Source: Moorena producens 3L
Lineage (GTDB): Bacteria > Cyanobacteriota > Cyanobacteriia > Cyanobacteriales > Coleofasciculaceae
Assembly (NCBI RefSeq): GCF_000211815.1
Contig: NZ_GL890970.1
Coordinates: 261,849 to 325,848 of the forward strand
Length of the DNA stretch: 64,000 nt
Direction: 5' to 3'
The position numbers were made by a program, and so were the translations under genes. Positions 1 through 9,629 of this stretch are shown here, in pieces. Under the pieces are notes generated by a model, which saw only the letters and a list, made by a program, of their open reading frames with translations, had not been told where the DNA came from and ran no database searches. Positions within the stretch are counted from its first letter, which is position 1, and every line of letters starts with the position of its first letter.

Positions 1-98
1 CTTGTGTAAGGGTACCTAATGCTGATCAATTCAATTTTGACGCAATCTTAGGTTATAGTTACTAGAAAATAGGTAAATTATTGATTAGGGTGTCAGGA

Positions 99-443
99 AT
101 GAATCCAAGCCTGGAACAGTCAAGTATCGATACCACCAGTATGATGACATCTTCCGAACCATTGGTCGAGGTGCCGAAAATCTTGGCAGAAGAGCGCATG
201 CAAAACGAGCGTATGCATGATGTCCTGCTGCTGCTGGAACATTTAGTAGAGAGGGAAGAAGCTACCGTGAAGCTCATCCTTGATTGCCTTTACGATGTCG
301 GCTCAGTCAACCTGATCAACAAAAAGTTTCAATCTCGCTCCCTCAACTGGATGATGAAATCAATTGCCCGTATGTCGAAACCAGCCTTCAGAGTTGTTGC
401 TCTGCGTTGGTTTAAGAAGAATTGTCCAGAAAGTAATTATTAA
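99..443 (+). CDS. conserved hypothetical protein (cyanobacterial type)
   Basis: Encodes about 114 residues. The frame is open from a TTG at 81, but the ATG at 99 is the more natural start. The N-terminal third is acidic and polar. The middle (LILDCLYDVGSVNLIN) is helical and hydrophobic, and the C-terminus is basic with the motif ARMSKPAFRVVALRWFKK. From memory, similar short proteins of unknown function occur widely in cyanobacteria; this was not searched. No signal peptide or membrane helix is evident. It stands alone, with no co-directional neighbour within 2 kb. It is a real-looking protein with unassigned function. Confidence 0.6.
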   Translation: MNPSLEQSSIDTTSMMTSSEPLVEVPKILAEERMQNERMHDVLLLLEHLVEREEATVKLILDCLYDVGSVNLINKKFQSRSLNWMMKSIARMSKPAFRVVALRWFKKNCPESNY

Positions 444-806
444 AGCGGCTGGGGGAGACATTGGCCAGGCAAGCGCGCACCTAACAGGGAATCAGCTTCC
501 CAGGAGACTGTACCTCATAACTGTGATAAACGCTATAAGGCAGCATTTAGGGATAAGATCGCAATTTTCATTTAGTTTACTCTATATCATCAACGCTATA
601 GAAGAAAAATAACTCTTAGGGGCGCACGGGATGCGCCCCATTGGTGTGTGACCAATTGATTGTAAACGGCAGCAAGTCAGCAGTGCGATTGGCCGTAGGC
701 CACGCTACGCGATGCTCGGTACGAGCCGCTACGCGATCGCATAATTTGATTAAGCGCTGTTTGTTGACACTCAAGCGTCAACAGTTAACGGTCAACACAT
801 GTCACT
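444..806. other. intergenic region with palindromic repeats
   Basis: No credible gene is seen. The stretch holds a hairpin at 619-639 (listed separately) and, around 690-740, two copies of the short palindromic repeat containing GGCCGTAGGCCACGC that recurs at 9329, 30950 and 36000. Reading frames here have no protein-like composition. Confidence 0.5.
619..639 (-). terminator. possible rho-independent terminator
   Basis: A perfect 8-bp stem (GGGGCGCA / TGCGCCCC) with a 5-base loop. On the minus strand it is followed within a few bases by a T-rich run (TTATTTTT), so it could end transcription of the leftward VCBS gene whose stop is at 807. The distance of about 170 bases is a little long, so this is tentative. 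Confidence 0.4.
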
Positions 807-2015
807 TCAGGCATGGCCTTCCCAGCTCAAATCTACCGACTCAGCGATTACTGGTCGGTCGTAACCGTTTTCATGCATCATCCACATCCCTGTCTTGCCG
901 TCAACAGTATTGCTCCAGAAAATGTCATCGTAAGCATTGTCGTCAAAATCCATAACTCCTTGAATTTTCCAGGTGTTGTCAAAGGGTGCATTATTAACAA
1001 ATACTGATTCTATGTAATCGGTACCTGCCATGCGCCAGTAGTAAAGATTTTGGTTTTCAGTATTAAGCCAGAGAATATCCGTATTATCATTTCCATCAAA
1101 GTCTCCGGCACCAACCATCTTCCATTTACTGTTCGCTGATTCTGATTTGATTAGTACTCCCTGAATCGGCTCAGTGCCATTCATCAGCCAAACTGCATTT
1201 TCGCCAGTGGAGTGATTACGCCACAGCAGATCGGTTTGCTGATCACCGTTGAAATCTCCTGTGCCATGGATTTTCCAGTTGAGGTCTGAGACTGGGACGA
1301 TGGATACTGCTTCTTGGAACTGGGAACCCTTCATTAACCAGATACCAATGTCTCCATTAGCGGTATTGCGCCAAACCAGATCTTTGTGGCTATCACCGTT
1401 GAAGTCTCCAGCAGCACGAATCTCCCAGTCACTGTTAACGGATTCCATTTGAATCGTCACTGCCTCATCTAGGTCAGTACCCATTACCCCATGCATCCGC
1501 CAAGCTCCCATGGCACCAGTCTGAGAATTATGCCAAAACAGATCCACTTCAGCGGAAGTAAATTCAATGGCGTCAATTCGCCCTAACTCGAAGGTCTCAT
1601 TATCAAGACTATCTGCCTCTACAACAATTTCGATGCGATCGCCTGGGGCAAGTTGTACATCTTTAAAGATAGGATTTGGATTAGGATCACTATTGCTGAG
1701 AGAGTCAGTGAAACCGACATAGTTAAGGGGGTTGGGTCCATCTCCACCAAGGTTTTTCTCCAAAGTATAGGTGTCAATGTCAATACCATTAACCCGTAGT
1801 ATTAGTTTAGCTTTTCCATCTACTTCATCAAAGTGAGCAATACCGATATGGTATTTGCCAGCAACACCATCAGTTTCTGTCCAGTCAATTCTGATTATGC
1901 CGTTGGTTTCAATGTCTTCGATTCTGACTGCTTTAGAGCCTGAAGCACTTACATTATCAAAAACCTCGTAATTTTGTAGGGTAACGCGAGTTGAGTTTTC
2001 TGCTTCGATTTTCAT
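807..2015 (-). CDS. VCBS/FG-GAP repeat protein with N-terminal carbohydrate-binding-like domain
   Basis: 402 residues. Residues 1-155 look like a beta-sandwich of the carbohydrate-binding or carbohydrate-active-enzyme accessory type (MKIEAENST start, alternating beta strands). Residues 155-400 hold four FG-GAP/VCBS-like repeats, each with a D-rich calcium-binding loop (GDFNGDSHKD, GDFNGDQQTD, GDFDGNDNTD) followed by LVWRN-type strands and a W-x-M motif. Such repeats form beta-propellers in extracellular adhesins and lectin-like proteins. No N-terminal signal peptide is visible, which is odd for a calcium-propeller protein; export by another route is possible. An AGGA lies 8-11 bases ahead of the ATG. 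The binding target cannot be told from sequence. Confidence 0.8.
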   Translation of the reverse strand: MKIEAENSTRVTLQNYEVFDNVSASGSKAVRIEDIETNGIIRIDWTETDGVAGKYHIGIAHFDEVDGKAKLILRVNGIDIDTYTLEKNLGGDGPNPLNYVGFTDSLSNSDPNPNPIFKDVQLAPGDRIEIVVEADSLDNETFELGRIDAIEFTSAEVDLFWHNSQTGAMGAWRMHGVMGTDLDEAVTIQMESVNSDWEIRAAGDFNGDSHKDLVWRNTANGDIGIWLMKGSQFQEAVSIVPVSDLNWKIHGTGDFNGDQQTDLLWRNHSTGENAVWLMNGTEPIQGVLIKSESANSKWKMVGAGDFDGNDNTDILWLNTENQNLYYWRMAGTDYIESVFVNNAPFDNTWKIQGVMDFDDNAYDDIFWSNTVDGKTGMWMMHENGYDRPVIAESVDLSWEGHA

Positions 2016-2056
2016 GGTTGTTTTCCTGTTTTAGATGAAGCGCGTTTTGTTGATTG

Positions 2057-2399
<343 letters not shown>

Positions 2400-2862
2400 A
2401 ACTATTAAGCAAAACTATTGGTAGAATGCAGTTTTTGGTTTAAATGCAGCCTGGTCTGATCTTGTGTCGATTACACAAGTGTGTCTTTTACGTGGATGGT
2501 GGAGATTGCACACTAGATTATTTTCTACCATGATAGATTTTGGATCTGTTTTGAAATTATGTCACTTTAAAAAGTGGCATAGTTAAATGCTATTCTAAAA
2601 ATCAGCTGCTATAATATAGCCGGTTTTAATTCGGTAAGGTATAGGAAAGGGAACAGGGAATAGGGAACTTCGGATCAAAAATTATCACAATTCCTACACG
2701 GATTGCTAGAGATTTTTCTAGTTATCATAGGAAGCGATGCAGAGGTGCGACCCGTGGCGAATTTAATTCGCCAACGGAAAGCGCACCTAAGCGGTCTTGG
2801 GGGTTTCCCCCATGAGCGACTGCATCAAGAAAAAACCTTGTCTATTCTGTTAACCCTACAGC
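2400..2862. other. intergenic region upstream of the NACHT gene
   Basis: AT-rich DNA with no credible gene. About 2735-2825 is a composite palindromic repeat (parts read GCGATGCAG, GGTGCGACCCGTGG and GGGGGTTTCCCCC); pieces of it recur at 13370, 17480, 39960 and 60130. The NACHT gene's promoter should lie here, but I cannot point to a convincing one. Confidence 0.4.
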
Positions 2863-5800
2863 ATGTCGAATCAGACTTATAACTGGCAGCGATTTTGGTG
2901 TTCTTCCTCTGATCGCTTCGATTTAGGCTATGATGGTTACTTATGCGATCCAGACGTTAAATCGGTTAACGGTTACAATTACAATCCCAATCCTAAGTTG
3001 GTAACCTTTAGGGAAATTTCTGAAATACCCTGCCTCATACTCCTCGGTGAACCGGGCATCGGCAAGACTCAAGCCATGAAGGAGGAAGAAGAGAAGGTTA
3101 CTGCTGAGCTTGAAAATACAGACGATGAAATCCTGTCACTTAATCTTCGATCAGTTTCTACGGAAGATCAACTCAATAAAAAACTGTTTGAAAGCCCAAA
3201 ATTTACTAGGTGGCAATCTGGTAGCCATGGCCTTTCGGCCACGCTACGCGAACGGCTCCACATATTTTTAGATAGTCTTGATGAATGCCTTTTACGACTA
3301 GAAACAGTGGCAGCAATTTTAGTTGATGGGCTTAAGGATTATAAGGAACATGTTAACCGTTTAACTCTTCGGATTGCTTGTAGAACAGCTGTCTTACCAT
3401 CTGTGCTTGAGTCAGATCTAAAGGAAATTTTTGGGGAAGATTCCCTAGGAATATATCAGCTAGTTCCACTTCGTCGTAAAGATGTTGTTAAAGCAGCAGA
3501 AGCTAACGGAATTGATCCAGAATCTTTCTTAGAAGAAGTTTCTAGAAAAAACCTCGTCCCCCTAGCTATCAAGCCGATCACCCTAAACTTTCTGATGAAG
3601 AGTTACGGTGATCGTGGTCAGTCTCTCGAAAATAAGAGGATTGATGAAATTTATCTTGATGGCTGTCGCTGTTTATGCGAAGAAAGTAATTCTAGCCGTC
3701 GTGACTCAGGTGCTATGGGTGGTCTCGATCCAAGCCAGCGCCTGATCATTGCTGCTCGGATTGCGGCTGTTACAATTTTTGCCAATCGATTTGGTGTTTG
3801 TAATGGAACATATGCAGATTGTGCTCCATATAAAGATGAGCTAGTTCTAATTGAAAATCTCTGCATTGAGACCGAAGTTGCTAATAGCAAAAATTTGGAG
3901 GTCACTGCATCAGCTATCAAAGAGGTTTTAGATACTGGATTGTTTTCATATCGTGGTGAAAAGCTGATGGGGTGGTCTCATCAAACCTATGCTGAGTTTC
4001 TAGCAGCATGGTATTTGAAGGAACATCATGTATCTGTGTCCTTATTCCAGAGTCTTTTCTATTTATCTGAGGATGAAGACCCTGAGCAGAAATTGATTCC
4101 TCAGCTCCATGAAACTGCTGCATGGTTAGCCACCATGATACCTGAGATACGTGAGGTAATTCTTAGCACTGATCCTGATGTGTTACTTCTGAGCGATCTA
4201 CCTCCAGATGGTACTGTGCAAGAAGCGGTAGTTTCCTATTTATTGCTGGAGTCTGAGCAAGGAAAAATAAATCAAAAACTAATTAACTACCGCTTAGACG
4301 AGAAACTAAAACATCCTAACCTTGCAGAACAAATTCGTCCATATATTGTGGATGAAACTAAGCCAATTTATGCACGATATACAGCTATCATGATGGCTCA
4401 CTTCTGTCAACTGAAGGAACTCCAAAATGAATTGGTTACCTTAGCAACTGATTCAGCGGAAACCATTGAACTTAGGATTAGTGCTGTTCAAGCTATTGGG
4501 GAGATTGGAGATAAGAATTCAAGACTCAAACTCAAGCCGTTAGCCCTTAATCCCCTTCTAGAGAATGACCATGATAGGCTTAAGGGTTATTGCCTACAAG
4601 CATTGTGTAATAATAAGCGGAATGATTTGACAGATGATGATTTATTTGATATTATAGCTATTCCCAATAAAACAACTCCTATTAGTAATTCCTACCGAGT
4701 GTTTATCAGCTATACACTTGTACCAATGCTTAAAGAAAAATGGCTGAGACAACCAAGATTAAAATCGGATTTTATCAAAAAATATGGTAATAGCAATAAG
4801 TTGATCAACGTACTAGTTAATTTAGGTGAAGTTGACTCTGATTTCGTATTAGATTTAATAGGAGATATCTACCTAAAACCTAGGCTTGCTGATCACGATC
4901 AGGATTGGATGGAAGATCCAATGCTTAGCTCACGATTGGCAATACTAAATAAACATTTTGCCCAGAGAATCTACGATACATTTAATCAAGATAATACAGC
5001 ATCGATTGATTCGATTATTGGACGTTATTGTAATAGGGCTAATCAAAAATGGCTCTCTGAGCAATTTAGTTCTGATTTTAATTATGGTGAACAGGGACAA
5101 CTGACTTCAGAAAAAGCTGCGAATCAGCGTGCTCAACAACAATTATTAGACCCATCTCCTAGAGAGAGAGTTATTCGTAGTTTGGATAAATTAGAAGATG
5201 GTAACTTATTAGCTTGGTGGTGGTTGAATCTGGAAATGACCCTAAAGCCATACAGCCGACACTATTCTAATGAATTTGAACCTGATTTAACTAAGCTTCC
5301 AGGGTGGAAAGAGGCTGATAAACTGACTCGCAATAGGATTATTCAAGGTGCCGAAAACTATATTATAAATAAGAAAGAGATAAATACTGATTGGATTGGT
5401 AATAATAAATTTGATCGGCCAGCCTTGGCGGGTTGTAGAGCTTTTCTGTTGCTTCTAAACAAAGATCCAAAGATTCTTGACAAGATTCCATCTGAAACAT
5501 GGCGCATTTGGGCACCTGTGATCATTGCTTTTCCTGTTGAAAGCGAAAATTATAACAGCTGTATAGAGTTAGTAAAGAGGGTTTACTCAAAAGCTGGTGA
5601 TCAGGTAATTCAAACTTTGGATATCCTGATCGATAAAGAAAATCAGCAGTTTGACTCTATATCTATAATTAGACTTTTTGAAAAATGTTGGGATGACGAT
5701 CTAAGCGATTTTATTTTAGAAAAGGCTCAGAATAAATCCCTAAAGCCCAGCTGTATTCGGTATCTGTTAGAAGAGCTTCTCAAACATGGCTCGAATGAAG

Positions 5801-6582
5801 CTAGAGATGAAGCTATAGAATATCTACAAACATTGAGCTCATTGCCATTGCCTTTGAACAAAGATGAACGTGACAGAGTCATCATTGCCTTAACATTCCT
5901 ATTCGACTATCAAACTACCGACCGTTGGTCTAGTATATGGTCAATTCTTGAGCAAGAACCAAATCTTGGACGAGAGTTCATTGAGTCAGTTGCTAAGCGC
6001 CATATGTTGTTTTCCGGTGAGTTAAAGCTTGAGCTTAATGAGAAACAGTTAGCTGATCTATATATCTGGCTGGTTAGGCAATATCCCTATGACGAAGATC
6101 CCGATTATAGTAATGGTGAAGTTCATGTCTTGGGTCCAAGGGATAGGGTTGTTAGATTAAGAAATAACATTTTACGGCAACTGGAAAATTTTGGAACTGC
6201 TCAAGGCTGTGATCAATTGGAGCGTATTATTGGAGAATTTTCTGAACTACCTTGGCTTAATAAAACGCTGATATCTGCCAAAGATAGTATGCGTCGTAAA
6301 ACCTGGAATGCACTTGAGCCAAAAGACGTTATTAAGACGATATTATATCATGATCCCATAGTTAGTAAAACTGTGGGAGATAATCAAAGTACATATAATA
6401 TAGATTTGTATAATGAAGGTGGTAATGTTTCCATCGGAGGAAAAGATATAACCAATATGGCCAAAAATAGTAAGATCAACACAGATGGCGGTGATGTCAT
6501 CACCAATTCCAACAACAAGAATAGAGGCAGTGTTAATAACAGCAAAACTATTACTACAAATAAATCGGAAAGGGAAACGTAA
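2863..6582 (+). CDS. NACHT-type STAND NTPase with C-terminal helical repeats
   Basis: 1239 residues. A Walker A motif GEPGIGKT lies at 62-69 and a Walker B IFLDSLDE at about 134-141; the small, acidic second position after Walker B is the NACHT hallmark. After the NTPase come a winged-helix-like segment (about 290-400, with SHQTYAEFLAAWYL, as in NACHT arms) and a long alpha-helical region of HEAT-like repeats to about 1150. The tail (1170-1239) is rich in Asn, Gly and Thr with GGNVSIGG-like repeats. Cyanobacterial and other bacterial NACHT proteins of this size often serve as intracellular sensors, including anti-phage ones; that role is inference here. No effector domain is recognisable at the N-terminus. 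A repeat sequence interrupts the segment between the two Walker motifs, and the tail seems to continue in another frame (see 6485-6808). Confidence 0.85.
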   Translation: MSNQTYNWQRFWCSSSDRFDLGYDGYLCDPDVKSVNGYNYNPNPKLVTFREISEIPCLILLGEPGIGKTQAMKEEEEKVTAELENTDDEILSLNLRSVSTEDQLNKKLFESPKFTRWQSGSHGLSATLRERLHIFLDSLDECLLRLETVAAILVDGLKDYKEHVNRLTLRIACRTAVLPSVLESDLKEIFGEDSLGIYQLVPLRRKDVVKAAEANGIDPESFLEEVSRKNLVPLAIKPITLNFLMKSYGDRGQSLENKRIDEIYLDGCRCLCEESNSSRRDSGAMGGLDPSQRLIIAARIAAVTIFANRFGVCNGTYADCAPYKDELVLIENLCIETEVANSKNLEVTASAIKEVLDTGLFSYRGEKLMGWSHQTYAEFLAAWYLKEHHVSVSLFQSLFYLSEDEDPEQKLIPQLHETAAWLATMIPEIREVILSTDPDVLLLSDLPPDGTVQEAVVSYLLLESEQGKINQKLINYRLDEKLKHPNLAEQIRPYIVDETKPIYARYTAIMMAHFCQLKELQNELVTLATDSAETIELRISAVQAIGEIGDKNSRLKLKPLALNPLLENDHDRLKGYCLQALCNNKRNDLTDDDLFDIIAIPNKTTPISNSYRVFISYTLVPMLKEKWLRQPRLKSDFIKKYGNSNKLINVLVNLGEVDSDFVLDLIGDIYLKPRLADHDQDWMEDPMLSSRLAILNKHFAQRIYDTFNQDNTASIDSIIGRYCNRANQKWLSEQFSSDFNYGEQGQLTSEKAANQRAQQQLLDPSPRERVIRSLDKLEDGNLLAWWWLNLEMTLKPYSRHYSNEFEPDLTKLPGWKEADKLTRNRIIQGAENYIINKKEINTDWIGNNKFDRPALAGCRAFLLLLNKDPKILDKIPSETWRIWAPVIIAFPVESENYNSCIELVKRVYSKAGDQVIQTLDILIDKENQQFDSISIIRLFEKCWDDDLSDFILEKAQNKSLKPSCIRYLLEELLKHGSNEARDEAIEYLQTLSSLPLPLNKDERDRVIIALTFLFDYQTTDRWSSIWSILEQEPNLGREFIESVAKRHMLFSGELKLELNEKQLADLYIWLVRQYPYDEDPDYSNGEVHVLGPRDRVVRLRNNILRQLENFGTAQGCDQLERIIGEFSELPWLNKTLISAKDSMRRKTWNALEPKDVIKTILYHDPIVSKTVGDNQSTYNIDLYNEGGNVSIGGKDITNMAKNSKINTDGGDVITNSNNKNRGSVNNSKTITTNKSERET
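3228..3255 (+). repeat. palindromic repeat inside the NACHT coding sequence
   Basis: These 28 bases are identical to the intergenic copy at 21243-21270 and closely related to the many GGCCACGCTACGCGAACG repeats in the window. Here they are translated and encode residues 122-131 (HGLSATLRER), between Walker A and Walker B. The reading frame stays open. Confidence 0.85.
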
Positions 6583-6808
6583 TACTATCAAAGTCACTGA
6601 CTCTAAAAGCAACCCTAACAGCGGAGATATATGGAACAAAATTAGTGTGATTATGACAATTGTTGGTGTGGTTGCGGCAGTGCTCGGATTATTCGGTAAT
6701 GGGATATTGAACGAGCCAATAAAAAGATTTTTGGGAATAGATCAGCAGCCGTCACTGTCACCAACGCCAACTGTTCCATCTCCTTCTTCAACTCAATCTA
6801 GTGAATAG
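6485..6808 (+). CDS. membrane-anchor reading frame, probably frameshifted end of the NACHT gene
   Basis: The frame is +1 relative to the NACHT gene and overlaps its last 98 bases. The unique part after 6582 reads NSGDIWNKISVI, then a clear transmembrane helix (about VIMTIVGVVAAVLGLFG), then a short proline/serine tail. The overlapped part is low in protein character. Two readings are possible. It may be a small separate membrane protein; a GTG at 6649 and an ATG at 6655 are internal starts, neither with a good ribosome site. More likely it is the original C-terminal membrane anchor of the NACHT protein, now shifted by one base near 6550-6582. The Asn-rich composition runs on smoothly across the junction, which favours the second view. 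Confidence 0.5.
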   Translation: MAVMSSPIPTTRIEAVLITAKLLLQINRKGKRNTIKVTDSKSNPNSGDIWNKISVIMTIVGVVAAVLGLFGNGILNEPIKRFLGIDQQPSLSPTPTVPSPSSTQSSE

Positions 6809-7490
6809 CGATAATCTATAGCAAAGGGAGTAGGGAGTAGGGAGTAGGGAGCAGTGAAGTCATAAAATGTAAGAGGGTAAAAATAATGTCTACCTGATTA
6901 GACTAGAAACCGCTCTAGTCTGATAGAAAAAGCTTTTTGATTTTTGAATGCTATACTAGCATAATTAATAATATTTACTTATAGCGTTTCTTGCATTTAT
7001 AAAGTACGGTTATCAACCTCAAAGTCCCCCTTTTTAAGGGGGATTTAGGGGGATCCCTTTGTAGCTCATGGGATAGAAAATGGCTATATAGCGTTTTTAA
7101 TAGCTATGAGGTACAGAGATTTTTTCCTTATTACCTATTCCCTACTCCCTACTCCCTACTCCCTACTCCCTACTCCCTGTTCCCTGTTCCCTACTCCCTG
7201 CTCCCTACTCCCTGCTCCCTTTACCATAGTTTACAAAACTTTACAAATCTCATCACCAAAATATCCGGGTTAACAAAATAAATTCTGCAAAGCTTACTAG
7301 ACTAAAGTGCTGTCTATAGCGTTTCTCGATCAGATGTAAACCTAGGAGGTCTTTTTTTATTGTCGAATAAAACTCCCGATCTCTTCCCCCTCTTGCCTCC
7401 TCCCCTGATTGAGGGCGGTTAGGGGGAATTCCTCTTGCCTCTTGCCTTTTGCAGCAAGAAGCGTGTTTGCAACCTAGATACAAACGCTAT
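6809..7490. repeat. intergenic region with heptamer arrays
   Basis: No gene is seen. It contains a GGGAGTA array (about 6829-6852), a C-rich/G-rich palindrome near 7022-7052 (GTCCCCCTTTTTAAGGGGGA) that recurs inverted near 42650, and a long CCCTACT/CCCTGTT array (about 7137-7222). Tandem units are 7 bases throughout. Confidence 0.6.
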
Positions 7491-9209
7491 ATGCCTGACC
7501 CCTCAACTCTCCTACTACTAGCCTACAGCCACTGCAAAAATGCCACTGCTAGTCTTAACTACAGTCACAGCAGTATCTGCATGCCCACTGAGAAGCTCAA
7601 CCAAGCCCCTGGGCAGTGGAAACCCCCCAATAGCATCAGTGCTCCAGAAGCGATCGCATTTGCTCAAAACTCTCGATTCAGTAATCTCAAAACAGTCCAG
7701 GGAAGGTATTCAGAAGAAATAGCCTTGCCCCCAACAGTGCGTTTGGGTAGCCAAGGGGAAGTTGTGACTAGACTACAAACTATACTGCAACAGTTGGGAT
7801 ACTACCAACAGCCAGTGGATGGTGTATACGGCTCCAATACCTTTGCTGCTGTCTCTACATTCCAGCAAGCACTAGGGTTGAATGCGGATGGTATAGTTGG
7901 ACCAATAACCTGGATAACTCTACAACAATTGCACTCAGAATTTTTATCTGCTCAAGAGAGGGAGTTGATCGAGATTTCCCCAAATCAGCCAGAAACTAGA
8001 GGGGAACTCCAGGATACTATCATTGATAATTTTATTTCAACAGCAGAGTCTCCCTTAGCAAATCAATCGGTTAGTTCAACCCCCTTGAACGCCCTCTCCA
8101 ATAAACCACTATACCTATGGTTGTTTGGCTGGGCAGTGGTATCTCTTGGAGGATGGGGAGTAATTGTACTACAGATAAACTATCATCGGCTTCCGATTCG
8201 GCTGAGGATAGGAAAATCCTCTACAAAAACAGGGCAACCTGACAATATTGTGCCCATAGAAGATAGCGAATCAAACATCTATTCAATGGATGATTTGCTA
8301 ACTACCATCAGTGAGAGCGAGATAGACCAATCCTCAACCCCTGAAACAGTCTCTGAAACTGATGCTATAGAGGAAACTGTAGAGCAAAACAATCAAGACT
8401 TAAGCTTAGGGAAGTATGGTCTACTTCTGTTCACCAGCCCAGTGGCAACAAGCCCTAATAGTTTACCGATACAAGTTGAGGATAGTAAGGAAAATACAGC
8501 TAAGCTAAACTTGGCTAAATCCTCTACGTTGTTCTTGCCCTTAGATCAGATTAAATTTAAACAATCACCACCATCGATCGGTGAAGAGAATCTATCTTTC
8601 TCAGCTGTTTTGGAATCTCCTGCGGAAGGTCTCTACAGTTTTACCCACCCTTCTATATCGTCCGTTATTCAAGAATTGACCAACAGTGACTTAGTCGAAG
8701 TCGAAGCAGCTAAGGGGCGGATTCAACCTCTCAATAACTTCTTTACTGACCTGTATCGCCTTGCTCAAAACGCTAGCTTAGCTAACCAAAACCATCACCA
8801 AGATACCAGCACAAGTCAGGAAAATGTCCGCCGAACAGCCCAAAAGTCTGACCAAGCTGATCAACCTATCCCTGAGCAGATGAAACCAGGAACTGTAGTT
8901 GGTATCCTATCCCCGACTAACCCAAAAACAGGAGAACGGTATACCTACTCATTAATTGATGATGCTGGCGGGCGGTTTATGTTGACGGAGAATAAACTGG
9001 CTCTTACCGAGCAAAGCTTGATGAATTTCAAAACAGACACCAGCCATACCGTGATTGTCCGTCGCACTGATTCCAAAGGTATCTATGTTGATAAATCCTT
9101 TACTCTGCGTTTGAAGGCTGAGAACGAGTCAGCACCTCCTCAGCCCCCGGTTGAAAGCCAGAAGAAGGTATCCACTGAAACGCGATCGCTTACCAGTGTC
9201 AGCAGTTAA
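7491..9209 (+). CDS. peptidoglycan-binding domain membrane protein
   Basis: About 572 residues from the ATG at 7491; the frame is open from a TTG at 7449, but that part is repeat-derived. A PG_binding_1 domain lies at roughly 75-145 (VRLGSQGEVVTRLQTILQ, DGVYGSNTFAAVSTFQ, DGIVGPITW). This three-helix fold binds cell-wall peptides. A single transmembrane segment follows near 203-228 (LYLWLFGWAVVSLGGWGVIV). A long low-complexity acidic linker leads to a C-terminal beta-rich segment (about 445-540; PGTVVGILSPTNPKTGERY, YSLIDDAGGRF) resembling cadherin-like repeats. The layout suggests an envelope-anchored wall-binding protein of unknown job. No signal peptide is obvious at the N-terminus, so topology is uncertain. 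Confidence 0.75.
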   Translation: MPDPSTLLLLAYSHCKNATASLNYSHSSICMPTEKLNQAPGQWKPPNSISAPEAIAFAQNSRFSNLKTVQGRYSEEIALPPTVRLGSQGEVVTRLQTILQQLGYYQQPVDGVYGSNTFAAVSTFQQALGLNADGIVGPITWITLQQLHSEFLSAQERELIEISPNQPETRGELQDTIIDNFISTAESPLANQSVSSTPLNALSNKPLYLWLFGWAVVSLGGWGVIVLQINYHRLPIRLRIGKSSTKTGQPDNIVPIEDSESNIYSMDDLLTTISESEIDQSSTPETVSETDAIEETVEQNNQDLSLGKYGLLLFTSPVATSPNSLPIQVEDSKENTAKLNLAKSSTLFLPLDQIKFKQSPPSIGEENLSFSAVLESPAEGLYSFTHPSISSVIQELTNSDLVEVEAAKGRIQPLNNFFTDLYRLAQNASLANQNHHQDTSTSQENVRRTAQKSDQADQPIPEQMKPGTVVGILSPTNPKTGERYTYSLIDDAGGRFMLTENKLALTEQSLMNFKTDTSHTVIVRRTDSKGIYVDKSFTLRLKAENESAPPQPPVESQKKVSTETRSLTSVSS

Positions 9210-9629
9210 TCAATTCAGGACTGACCGAGTAAGCCTACAGTTACAGGTAACTCTCAACTGATGGCACCAGCAGCAAAGATTGACCTTTGGTCACGCTACG
9301 CGATGAAGCGAAGCTTCCGCTAAAAGCGATTGGCCGTAGGCCACGCTACGCGAACGCAAATTTCTCAAAAGTGCATAAATTTGATAGGGTACCTAAATCA
9401 ATTGTGATAATTTTTAATCTGAAGTTCCCTACTCCCTACTCCCTACTCCCTACTCCCTACTCCCTACTCCCTACTCCCTACTCCCTTTGCTATACATAGG
9501 TTTAGCTTAGCCGGATGCTACAAGTCGGGCATCAGCCATTTTTCTTCGGGTCTTGCCAAGATAAGCTAGAATTATTAAGAAATCTTTAGAAAAAATTTTA
9601 ACTGCTGCTACCTATTTCCAGGCGCTGGT
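9210..9629. repeat. intergenic region with palindromic repeats and CCCTACT array
   Basis: A cluster of GGCCGTAGGCCACGC-type palindromes lies at about 9285-9358. A perfect CCCTACT heptamer array lies at about 9425-9485. The last 100 bases before typA are AT-rich and should contain its promoter, but no clear -35/-10 pair stands out. Confidence 0.6.
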
